DNA of 5,664 nucleotides, from NCBI GenBank assembly GCA_002298155.1, contig DBME01000089.1, positions 1 through 5,664 on the forward strand, in the 5' to 3' direction. Position numbers and translations under genes: made by a program. Positions 1-5,664 of this stretch are shown here, piece by piece. The notes beneath the pieces were generated by a model that was given only the letters and a program-made list of their open reading frames with translations, did not search any database and was not told the DNA's origin. The DNA comes from Holophagaceae bacterium UBA706. GTDB taxonomy: Bacteria; Acidobacteriota; Holophagae; Holophagales; Holophagaceae. Position 1 is the first letter of the stretch. The number at the start of each line of letters is the position of its first letter.

Positions 1-808
1 GGAGCCTTCCCTGGGACGCGGCCAGCAGCTGGTCCCCCTCGAAAGCGGCCGACACGGCGTCCTCGCCTCCGGTGAGGGGCGCGAGGTTCCCGCCCAGGGG
101 CCCCCGGGCCAGCCCCAGGGGGGTCACCACGGCCACCTCGGTGCCCGCGCACCCCACCCATTCGATCCAGGGATCCGGCGTGGCCAGGAGGGTTGCCCGG
201 CCCGCCTCGATGCGTCGCAGGCCCTCCTCGCCCCCCGCCAGCATCAGGCCGCCCTGGCCCAGGGCCAGGCTCCTCACGGGCGCCCCGTCGAGGCGGTCCA
301 TCACCCGCGCGCCCCAGGCCACCTTGTAGAGGCCCTCCCGCGCGCCGACGAGCAGCTCGCCCCCGGGCGTCTCCAGCAGGGCCCGCACGTGCAGCGTCCC
401 GAAGCCCGCCACCAGTTCCTCCCAGCCGCCGTCCCCCTGCAGGAAGAGCCCCCCCGCAGCGAGGCCGGCCACGGGCCGCCCGCGCCACAGGGTGAGAGCC
501 GAGGCCCGGAGGGTGGGCAGGGGCAGGGTGATGTCGCCCGACCCGTCCCGGATGCCGAAGGCCCCGGCGGTGAGGAGGGTGGTCTCCGTGGCCGCCACGC
601 CCTCCACTTCGCCGCCGCCCCACCGCTGGCAGGGGACCCCCTGGGCGGTCACCGCCACCAGCTGCAGGGGCGCCCTGGACCGGTCGGACTGCGCCAGGGC
701 CTTGCCCAGGTCATGGCGAAGCTTGAAATAGGCCCCGAGGCCACCGGCCACGAGAAGGGCGCACAGGCCCGCAAGGGCCGTGCGTCGGCGAATCGGAGGT
801 AGGCGCAT
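1..808 (-). CDS. Membrane-anchored repeat protein, probable beta-propeller (3' end outside window)
   Basis: I do not recognise a named family. The first 269 residues are visible, with no in-frame stop, and the gene runs off the left edge. The N-terminus has a basic stretch (R2, R7-R9) and then a hydrophobic segment at about residues 10-28, with no good lipobox, which fits a signal anchor or uncleaved signal peptide and an extracytoplasmic body. From residue 78 a motif of two or three hydrophobic residues, a small or Gly-rich turn, G-[LI] and a basic or aromatic residue recurs at about 78 (LLTAGAFGIR), 114 (AGLAAGGLF), 152 (LLVGAREGLYK), 188 (LMLAGGEEGLRR), 225 (VAVVTPLGLAR) and 261 (LLAASQGRL). 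The spacing of 36-38 residues is typical of propeller blades, so a binding or scaffold role is likely but the ligand is unknown. ATG at 808 is chosen because it opens directly into the signal segment. No clear Shine-Dalgarno precedes it, so the start is moderately certain. Confidence 0.72.
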   Translation of the reverse strand, partial: MRLPPIRRRTALAGLCALLVAGGLGAYFKLRHDLGKALAQSDRSRAPLQLVAVTAQGVPCQRWGGGEVEGVAATETTLLTAGAFGIRDGSGDITLPLPTLRASALTLWRGRPVAGLAAGGLFLQGDGGWEELVAGFGTLHVRALLETPGGELLVGAREGLYKVAWGARVMDRLDGAPVRSLALGQGGLMLAGGEEGLRRIEAGRATLLATPDPWIEWVGCAGTEVAVVTPLGLARGPLGGNLAPLTGGEDAVSAAFEGDQLLAASQGRL

Positions 809-852
809 GGGGGCGAACCGGGTTGGAAGGAATCGAGGGGAATGTCGGTCAG

Positions 853-873
853 GGTCTGGGATAGACCATATCC
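853..873. repeat. Overlapping short inverted repeats in the intergenic gap
   Basis: Two inverted repeats overlap here. GGTCT at 853-857 pairs with AGACC at 863-867 across a 5-base loop. GGATA at 859-863 pairs with TATCC at 869-873 across a 5-base spacer. They are mutually exclusive as RNA stems. They lie in the 99-bp gap between the peptidase stop and the propeller gene start, about 45-65 bases upstream of that start, where an operator or leader structure would be expected. The arms are only 5 bp, so chance is a real alternative. Confidence 0.25.
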
Positions 874-884
874 TGATTTTCCCT

Positions 885-897
885 CTCCCGGGGGGAG
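885..897 (-). terminator. Weak hairpin just after the peptidase gene
   Basis: CTCCC and GGGAG form a 5-bp GC-rich stem with a 3-base loop about 10 bases past the peptidase stop codon. The position suits a terminator, but on the minus strand the stem is followed by AGGGAAAA rather than a T-tract. It therefore does not look like a standard intrinsic terminator. Readthrough into the propeller gene is possible. Confidence 0.2.
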
Positions 898-907
898 TCC
901 GTCAGGT

Positions 908-2893
908 CTATTTCAGGTCGGCCAGCGCCTTGGCGGTGGCTTCCAGCAGGGCCTCGGGCCCCACGGGGCTGCCGGTGGCCCGGGTCATCCACAGGTCGGG
1001 GGTGAGCCGGCCCTGGCGGGCCATGCGCTCGAACTCGGCGCCCAGGTTGCCGGTCTTGTCGATCTGGCGCTGGATCTGGAAGGCGATCATGTGGCCGATG
1101 GGGTAGTCGGGCAGGTAGAGGAAGCTGCTGATCATGTGGCTGTAGATGCCCAGGAGCACGCAGTCCTTCTGCCCGAAGACCGGCGCGTAGTATTTGTTCC
1201 ACACGTCCCGGCTGATGGCCAGGGTGGCCTTGCGCAGCTCGGCGGGGGTGGCCTTGGGATGCTCGTACATCCAGTGCCACACGGCGGTGTCCACCATGCC
1301 CACGCCGGCGATCTCGTAGGTCATCCAGAAGTCGTTGAGCACGGCCAGGGCCTTGGCCTCAGGGCTGGGGGCGGGCTGGCCCAGCACCTCGAGGTCCTTG
1401 GCCTGGAACACGAAGGCCAGGGCCTCGGTGAAGGACGTGGCGGGCACGCCCGACAGCAGCGTGTGGTCCACTTCGTTGAGCGAGAAGACCTGCTCGACGT
1501 TGTGTCCGTTCTCGTGGATGGCGATGTTGAAGCCCTTGTAGTCCATGCCCTGGGCGCCGATGCGGGTGCGCAGGTGCGGGTGGTCCTCGCGCCGCGCGGC
1601 CTGCATGGCGTGGCCCGAACCGCGGGCGGGGTCCACTTCGATGCGCGCCGCCAGCCATTCGGCCTTCTCGGGCGTGAAGCCCAGGGCCGTGAGGATGCGG
1701 GGCATGTCCTTCTTGTAGGCGGCGGCGGTGGGATAGCGCTGGCGCGTGAGGGCGTCGAGCTTGGCCTCGTCCAGGTCCGCGCCGGGCCGGAAGCCGTTGT
1801 ACCACACGTCGAAGGGCTCGAGCTTGCGGCCCAGGCGCTTCTCGATGAGCTGGGCGACCTCCTTCACGCGGGGCGAGAGGCATACCTGCTCGAGCATCGC
1901 CATGACGCGGGCCTCGGGGATCTGGCGGCCCTCGTCGTAGCTGCGGGCGATGTGCGTGGGGGCGGTGGGGCAGAAGGGATCGGCCTTGCGCGCCGCCTGG
2001 AAGTCCTGGAGCAGCACGGCGTAGCGCGTGTCGGGCTCGGGGGCCGCGGACACCTTGGCGGGCACGGGCCGGTCGGAGTCCTTGGCGGCGGCGGGCGCCA
2101 CGGTGTTGGTGACGGGGTTCCAGTCCACGGAGGGATTGTCCACGACCACCGCGGGGATGGTCTGGGTCACGATGCGCTCCATGACCGTCTGGATCTGGCG
2201 CTGGCGCAGGAGGCCCTCGGCGCCCATGGCGTACTGGCTCTTGATCTCGTCGCGCAGGTTCCAGTGGGAGAGCAGGCGCTTGCCGGCGGGGAAGAGGCGC
2301 TGGCCCTTGGCGTCCACCAGGTGGTGCATCCAGATGTTGTAGCCGGCGATGTAGCGTTCGGCGTTGGCGGAGGCTTCGGCCATGGCCAGGTTCACCGAGG
2401 CGGGGATGCGCGTGGAGAAGCGGTCCACGAGCCGGGCTTCGGCCCACTGGCGGGTGGTCCAGGAGGCGCCTTCCTTCAGGCGCTCGTCCAGGGTGGTCAT
2501 GGGGAAGTTGAGGAGGACGGCGAAGGCGAGCTTGTTCTTGAAGGCGTCGTCGCTGACGTGGGCGCCGGGGTCGAAGCCGGCGAGGATCTCGTCGACGGGG
2601 ATCATGGGGCCGAGGTCGAGTTCGGAGTACCACCTGAAGTCCCGGCCGATCTCCAGCATGTGGCCGTCGAGGCTCTCGAGGACGAACTCCATGCGGTTGA
2701 AGAGGGCGTCAAGACTCGCCTGGTCGCCGGCGAAGTGGGTGCGGACGAAGTCTTCGAAGACCTTGCGGTTGCCGTCTTCGGGGCGCCAGAGGCGGGAGGC
2801 CTGGGCGGGGGCCTTGGCGGGGGGTTTGGCGTTCAGGGTGGCGATCGGGCTGCACGAGGCGGCGAGGATGGCGGCGATGCCTAGGATCTTCAT
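908..2893 (-). CDS. Exported zinc metallopeptidase, M3-like gluzincin, possible lipoprotein
   Basis: The protein has 661 residues, close to the usual M3 oligopeptidase length. Residues 460-464 read HENGH, the HExxH zinc-binding and catalytic motif. E490, in SFTEALAF 26 residues after H464, is the likely third zinc ligand; thimet oligopeptidase has a similar spacing. The C-terminal segment H586...Y593...Y597-P-I-G-H601 resembles the M3 region that supplies transition-state His and Tyr residues, and WNKYYAPVFG precedes it. By family, it should hydrolyse peptides. The N-terminus MKILGIAAILAASC is a short export signal with a lipobox-like AASC, so C14 may be lipidated; cleavage after LNA is the alternative. 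An Ala/Pro-rich linker lies near residues 257-286. C308 and C338 could form a disulfide. The M3 consensus HEFGHxxH is only partly kept, because E467 replaces the final His. ATG 2893 is chosen for its ribosome binding site and signal peptide. The exact peptidase family is uncertain. Confidence 0.88.
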   Translation of the reverse strand: MKILGIAAILAASCSPIATLNAKPPAKAPAQASRLWRPEDGNRKVFEDFVRTHFAGDQASLDALFNRMEFVLESLDGHMLEIGRDFRWYSELDLGPMIPVDEILAGFDPGAHVSDDAFKNKLAFAVLLNFPMTTLDERLKEGASWTTRQWAEARLVDRFSTRIPASVNLAMAEASANAERYIAGYNIWMHHLVDAKGQRLFPAGKRLLSHWNLRDEIKSQYAMGAEGLLRQRQIQTVMERIVTQTIPAVVVDNPSVDWNPVTNTVAPAAAKDSDRPVPAKVSAAPEPDTRYAVLLQDFQAARKADPFCPTAPTHIARSYDEGRQIPEARVMAMLEQVCLSPRVKEVAQLIEKRLGRKLEPFDVWYNGFRPGADLDEAKLDALTRQRYPTAAAYKKDMPRILTALGFTPEKAEWLAARIEVDPARGSGHAMQAARREDHPHLRTRIGAQGMDYKGFNIAIHENGHNVEQVFSLNEVDHTLLSGVPATSFTEALAFVFQAKDLEVLGQPAPSPEAKALAVLNDFWMTYEIAGVGMVDTAVWHWMYEHPKATPAELRKATLAISRDVWNKYYAPVFGQKDCVLLGIYSHMISSFLYLPDYPIGHMIAFQIQRQIDKTGNLGAEFERMARQGRLTPDLWMTRATGSPVGPEALLEATAKALADLK

Positions 2894-2899
2894 GGTCTG

Positions 2900-2905
2900 C
2901 TCCCT
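2900..2905 (-). promoter_or_regulatory. Ribosome binding site of the peptidase gene
   Basis: AGGGAG sits 6 bases upstream of the ATG at 2893. It fixes the start at MKILG rather than at the upstream in-frame codons, which would extend the frame back through the terminator into the hemerythrin gene. Confidence 0.7.
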
Positions 2906-2918
2906 GGGGGCTGGGTTG

Positions 2919-2924
2919 ATTGTA
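2919..2924 (-). promoter_or_regulatory. Probable -10 element of the peptidase promoter
   Basis: TACAAT on the minus strand matches the sigma-70 -10 consensus at five of six positions. It stands out in a GC-rich gap. Transcription would start near 2911-2913, giving a leader of about 20 bases that contains the ribosome binding site. No convincing -35 hexamer lies 16-18 bases upstream, where the sequence is a C/A-rich run, so either an activator is needed or the match is fortuitous. Confidence 0.45.
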
Positions 2925-2945
2925 CTGGGTGTGGGGAGGGTGGGG

Positions 2946-2961
2946 TGTGCCGGGGGGCACA
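2946..2961. repeat. 6-bp inverted repeat upstream of the peptidase promoter
   Basis: TGTGCC at 2946-2951 and GGCACA at 2956-2961 are perfect inverted arms around four G (plus strand). The repeat lies about 22-37 bases upstream of the TACAAT element, close to the -35 region, so it could be a regulator site. It has no T-tract in either direction, which argues against a terminator. Short GC-rich palindromes also arise by chance in such DNA. Confidence 0.25.
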
Positions 2962-2992
2962 ACCCTGGAGGCGGGCCAGGCGCGTAACGTGA

Positions 2993-3017
2993 AAGGGGTG
3001 CCCTTGGGGCACCCCTT
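2993..3017 (-). terminator. Rho-independent terminator after the hemerythrin gene
   Basis: AAGGGGTGCCC at 2993-3003 and GGGCACCCCTT at 3007-3017 form a perfect 11-bp stem with a 3-base loop. It starts 24 bases after the hemerythrin stop codon. On the minus strand the stem ends in a short TTT run followed by CACG, so the U-tract is weak but the stem is very stable. The plus strand also ends in TT. The hairpin separates the topA/hemerythrin unit from the peptidase gene. Confidence 0.75.
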
Positions 3018-3041
3018 CCGCATTCGGTTCCTTCGGGCGAA

Positions 3042-3440
3042 CTAGAGGTTCTTCGCGTAATCCTTGAACTCCATGTCCGTCCCAAGGATGTGATGCGAGA
3101 ACCAGTCCTGGACGAGGTAGAGCACTTCCTCCGCGGTCACCGACCCCGCCTCGTGCTTGTACCGCCGCTGCAGGTCCAGCATCCGCTCCCGGAAGTTGTC
3201 ATGGACCTCCTTGTGGGCCTCCAGATCCGGATACCCCACCTTGGCCATCCACCGCTCCTCCGACTCGAAGTGCATGAGGGTGTAGTCGACCAGGAAATCG
3301 ATGCGGTCCCCCATGGGCGGCGGCGCCTCCTCGGCCATGGCCTTGCGGTACTCGTCCACCATCTGGAAGAAGATGTGGTGGTAGGCATCGACCAGAGGGT
3401 TGCCCACGGTGTATTTCTCGGTCCATTCAGCGAATTCCAT
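3042..3440 (-). CDS. Bacteriohemerythrin (oxygen-binding di-iron protein)
   Basis: This is a single-domain hemerythrin of 132 residues, the usual size. It opens with MEFAEW, like other bacteriohemerythrins. All seven di-iron ligands are in place: H21 (DAYH), H57 and E61 (HFESEE), H76 and H80 (HKEVH), H117 and D122 (W-x3-HILGTD). By family it reversibly binds O2 at a non-heme di-iron centre within a four-helix bundle, serving in oxygen storage, delivery or sensing in the cytoplasm. No signal peptide or fused sensor domain is visible. ATG 3440 is preferred over the in-frame GTG at 3464 because it matches the family start and has GAGGGAAG just upstream. The gene follows topA by 42 bp with no terminator between, so co-transcription is likely. 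A strong stem-loop lies just downstream. Confidence 0.95.
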   Translation of the reverse strand: MEFAEWTEKYTVGNPLVDAYHHIFFQMVDEYRKAMAEEAPPPMGDRIDFLVDYTLMHFESEERWMAKVGYPDLEAHKEVHDNFRERMLDLQRRYKHEAGSVTAEEVLYLVQDWFSHHILGTDMEFKDYAKNL

Positions 3441-3445
3441 GCGGG

Positions 3446-3453
3446 CTTCCCTC
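3446..3453 (-). promoter_or_regulatory. Ribosome binding site of the hemerythrin gene
   Basis: GAGGGAAG lies 5 bases before the ATG at 3440, with its GAGGG core 8 bases away. It supports ATG 3440 as the start. The competing GTG at 3464 has no such purine-rich run before it and falls inside the palindrome at 3459-3472. Confidence 0.6.
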
Positions 3454-3458
3454 GAGAC

Positions 3459-3472
3459 GTGCACAAGTGTAC
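3459..3472. promoter_or_regulatory. Near-perfect 14-bp palindrome, possible operator
   Basis: On the plus strand GTGCAC and GTGTAC flank two A residues. The two 6-bp arms are complementary except for one position. The site fills much of the 42-bp gap between topA and the hemerythrin gene and lies about 20 bases upstream of the hemerythrin start. Size and symmetry fit a binding site for a dimeric regulator, but no regulator gene is in view and I cannot assign a family. Confidence 0.35.
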
Positions 3473-3482
3473 CGGAATTCCC

Positions 3483-5664
3483 CTAACCCAGAGGCTCTTC
3501 GTGGGAGCAGGCGGGGCAGAGCATGACGGTCACGGGGTCCTTGCCCCGGGGCTTGCGGGTCTTTTCGGTCATGTACGGGTTCTTGCAGGCGGGGCAGGCG
3601 CGGGGCACGGGCTTGTCCCAGGCGGTGAAGTCGCACTTGGGGTAGCGGGTGCAGCCGTAGAAGATCTTGCCGAACCGCGTCTTGCGGGGACTGAGGTCGC
3701 CGCCGCACTTGGGGCACGGCACGCCCAGGATCTCCTTCTTGACGGTCTTGCAGGTGGGATAGTCCACGCAGCACACGAACTCACCGTAACGGCCGTGGCG
3801 CTTGACGAAGTGTTTACCGCAGGTGGGGCACTTCTCGTCCAGGGGCTGGTCCGGGGGAACGGGGATGCCCTTGGGGTCGGCCTTGCGGATGCCCTTGCAG
3901 CCCGGGTAGTTGGGGCAGGCCCAGAAGGGGCCGAACTGGCCCTTGCGCAGGGTCATGGGGGTGGCGCCGCAAAGGGGGCACTCGGGGGCGTCCTCGGGCT
4001 CCTCCATCTTTTCCAGCTCTTCGGTGTGGTCGCACTCGGGGTAGCGGGAGCAGCCCAGGAAGAGGCCGTTCTTTCCGATGCGCTTGAGCATGGGGGCCTT
4101 GCACTTCTTGCAGGGCACGTCGGCGGGGATGCCGGCCTTGAGGTTGGCCATGTCCTTGCCGGCCCGGGCGAGGAGCTTCTCGAAGGGGCCGTAGAAGTCC
4201 TTCATCGCCTTCAGGAAGGTGATGTCCCCTTCCTCCACCCGGTCGAGCTGGGCTTCCAGGCCGGAGGTGTAGGTGGGTTCCATGAGCTCGCGGAAGCCCT
4301 GCACCAGGAGGTCGGTCACCACGCAGCCCAGTTCGGTGGGCTTGAAGCGGCCCTCGTGCTTCTTCACGTAGTCCCGGTCCTGGATGGTGGCGATGATGCT
4401 GGCGTAGGTGGAGGGCCGGCCGATGCCGTCCTCTTCCAGCTCCTTGACCAGGGTGGCTTCCGAGAACCGCGCGGGGGGCTTGGTGAACTGCTGGTCGGTG
4501 TCCAGGTGCTCCAGCTTGAGGGGCATGCCCACCTTGAGGGCGGGAAGGCCGACGGCCTCCTCCTCTTCCTCCTCGGTGGCGGAGCCCTCGGTGACGGCTT
4601 CGGCCTTCTGCTCGTCCTGGCTCGCCCGGTAGACCGTCAGCCAGCCGGGGAACCGCTCGATTTCGCCCTTGGCCTCGAAGGCCGCGTCCTCGCCGCTGGG
4701 AAGGCGGGTCTCCGCCTCCACCACCGTCTCGTCGAAGACCGCGGATTCCATCTGGGAGGCCACCGTCCGCCGCCAGATGAGGGCGTAGAGGCGGAACTGG
4801 TCGGGCTCCAGGCGGTTCTTCATGCTCTCGGGGGTGCGGGTGATGTCCGTGGGCCGGATGGCTTCGTGGGCATCCTGCGCGGCGGCCTTGCCCTTGTAGA
4901 CGCGGGCCTTGGCCGGGAGGTAGTCCTTGCCGTAGGTGTCGGCCACGTAGTCCCGGATGGCCGTGACGGCCTCGGGAGCCAGACGGGGGGAGTCCGTCCT
5001 CATGTAGGTGATGAGACCCACCGGGCCTTCGCCGAAGTCGACGCCCTCGTAGAGACGCTGGGCGTTCTGCATGGTGCGGGTGACGCTCATGCGCAGCTTC
5101 TGGGCGGATTCCTGCTGGAGCTTGGCCGTGGTGAAGGGGGCGGCGGGATTGCGCTTCTTCTCCTTGGTCTCCAGGGAGGTGACCTTCCAGGCCGCGGCCA
5201 CGATCATGTCGCGCAGGGCGTGGGCCTGCTTCTCGTCGGCGATGCGGGCCTTGGTCTCCTTGTTGCCCAGCTGCACGGGGGCGCCGGAGAGGCGGGTGAG
5301 CTTCATCCAGAAGGGGGGCGGGGTCTTGGCGGAGAAACGGCCCTTGAGCACCCAGTATTCGACCGGGTTGAAGGCCTGGATCTCCCGTTCCCGGTCCACG
5401 ATCAGGCGCACCGCCACGGACTGGACCCGGCCGGCGCTGAGGCCGCGGCGGACCTTGTCCCAGAGCACCTGGCTGACCTTGTAGCCCACGAGGCGGTCCA
5501 GGACCCGGCGGGCGCGCTGGGCGTCCACCAGCTTGCGGTTGATGGTGGTGGGGGCCGCCATGGCCCGCTGGATGCCGGTGGGGGTGATCTCGTTGAAGAG
5601 CACCCGGTGGACGGGCATGCCCTTGGGGGGCTTGATGGCTTCCAGGAGATGCCAGGAGATGGCC
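3483..5664 (-). CDS. topA: DNA topoisomerase I, type IA (5' end outside window)
   Basis: TopA relaxes negatively supercoiled DNA by nicking one strand through a 5'-phosphotyrosine link. The window carries 726 residues to the stop. They begin with AISWHLLEAI, the end of the Toprim motif DxDREGEAIxWHL, so about the first 115-120 residues, including the acidic metal-binding residues, are lost off the right edge. Visible are the GLSAGRVQSVAVRL core, the catalytic Tyr of TYMRTDS (codon 5004-5006, window residue 220) with its partner Arg two residues on, and FTKPPARFSEATLVKELE...GRPSTYA. An acidic EEEEEE stretch precedes that last motif. Five four-cysteine zinc ribbons form the C-terminus, at 4032-4112, 3897-3980, 3750-3830, 3633-3716 and 3507-3596. 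Each begins CxxC; the first four end C-x5-C and the last ends CPAC. The reading frame is open across the right edge, so the internal Met at 5618 is not the start. By similarity the full protein would be about 840 residues. Confidence 0.97.
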   Translation of the reverse strand, partial: AISWHLLEAIKPPKGMPVHRVLFNEITPTGIQRAMAAPTTINRKLVDAQRARRVLDRLVGYKVSQVLWDKVRRGLSAGRVQSVAVRLIVDREREIQAFNPVEYWVLKGRFSAKTPPPFWMKLTRLSGAPVQLGNKETKARIADEKQAHALRDMIVAAAWKVTSLETKEKKRNPAAPFTTAKLQQESAQKLRMSVTRTMQNAQRLYEGVDFGEGPVGLITYMRTDSPRLAPEAVTAIRDYVADTYGKDYLPAKARVYKGKAAAQDAHEAIRPTDITRTPESMKNRLEPDQFRLYALIWRRTVASQMESAVFDETVVEAETRLPSGEDAAFEAKGEIERFPGWLTVYRASQDEQKAEAVTEGSATEEEEEEAVGLPALKVGMPLKLEHLDTDQQFTKPPARFSEATLVKELEEDGIGRPSTYASIIATIQDRDYVKKHEGRFKPTELGCVVTDLLVQGFRELMEPTYTSGLEAQLDRVEEGDITFLKAMKDFYGPFEKLLARAGKDMANLKAGIPADVPCKKCKAPMLKRIGKNGLFLGCSRYPECDHTEELEKMEEPEDAPECPLCGATPMTLRKGQFGPFWACPNYPGCKGIRKADPKGIPVPPDQPLDEKCPTCGKHFVKRHGRYGEFVCCVDYPTCKTVKKEILGVPCPKCGGDLSPRKTRFGKIFYGCTRYPKCDFTAWDKPVPRACPACKNPYMTEKTRKPRGKDPVTVMLCPACSHEEPLG

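Noticed and set aside
72..802. Several short plus-strand frames across the left-hand region
   Set aside because: They are Pro/Arg/Ala-rich without domains and overlap one another. The minus-strand frame has a signal anchor and a regular repeat.
842..2884. A 680-residue open frame on the plus strand, antisense to the peptidase gene
   Set aside because: Its translation is dominated by Gly, Val, Leu, His, Glu and Ala with no recognisable domain. This is typical of the frame opposite a GC-rich gene. The minus strand carries HENGH, a signal peptide, a ribosome binding site and a -10 element, so it is the real gene.
2894..3085. N-terminal extension of the peptidase frame by 64 residues to 3085
   Set aside because: It would run through the terminator and overlap the hemerythrin gene. 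It would also bury the export signal that starts at 2893, where a good ribosome binding site is present.
3441..3464. GTG start at 3464 adding eight residues to hemerythrin
   Set aside because: It adds MHVSREAR before the family-typical MEFAEW start and has no purine-rich site upstream, whereas ATG 3440 does.
4557..4577. CTC/CTT-rich run that looks like a simple repeat
   Set aside because: It encodes the acidic Glu stretch of a TopA inter-domain segment. The codons are mixed, so it is a coding feature and not a microsatellite.
5616..5618. Met at 5618 as the topA start
   Set aside because: The frame stays open to the window edge and encodes AISWHLLEAIKPPKG, the conserved end of the Toprim motif, so the true start is outside the window.
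5642..5661. Tandem 10-bp repeat CCAGGAGATG
   Set aside because: It encodes the conserved SWHLLEA stretch of TopA. The repeat follows from codon choice and has only two copies.

Overview
This 5.7 kb, very GC-rich window holds four protein genes, all on the minus strand, and two of them run off the window edges. In transcription order (right to left) they are: DNA topoisomerase I (topA, 5' end missing), a single-domain bacteriohemerythrin, a secreted or lipid-anchored zinc metallopeptidase resembling family M3, and a membrane-anchored protein built from about 36-37-residue repeats that look like beta-propeller blades (3' end missing). I see no RNA gene, mobile element, CRISPR array, integrase or restriction/defence gene. 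The window reads as an ordinary chromosomal region.

Organism: GC-rich codons throughout, a TopA with five C-terminal four-cysteine zinc ribbons, a bacteriohemerythrin and an exported M3-like peptidase point to a Gram-negative, high-GC bacterium. A member of Acidobacteriota such as the Holophaga/Geothrix group is my best guess, with a deltaproteobacterial-type lineage as the alternative. This is an impression from gene content, not a measured placement.

Layout: topA (3483 to the right edge) supplies supercoil relaxation. Only 42 bp, with no terminator, separate it from the hemerythrin gene (3042-3440), so the two may share a transcript. That gap contains a near-perfect 14-bp palindrome. A strong stem-loop at 2993-3017 ends the hemerythrin unit. 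The peptidase gene (908-2893) appears to have its own promoter, with a TACAAT -10 element and a good ribosome binding site. After a 99-bp gap containing small overlapping inverted repeats, the propeller-like gene begins at 808 and leaves the window on the left.

No joint pathway is evident. TopA and hemerythrin are cytoplasmic. The other two products are predicted to act in the cell envelope and may form a second unit. A 680-residue plus-strand frame lying antisense to the peptidase is judged a GC-driven shadow.
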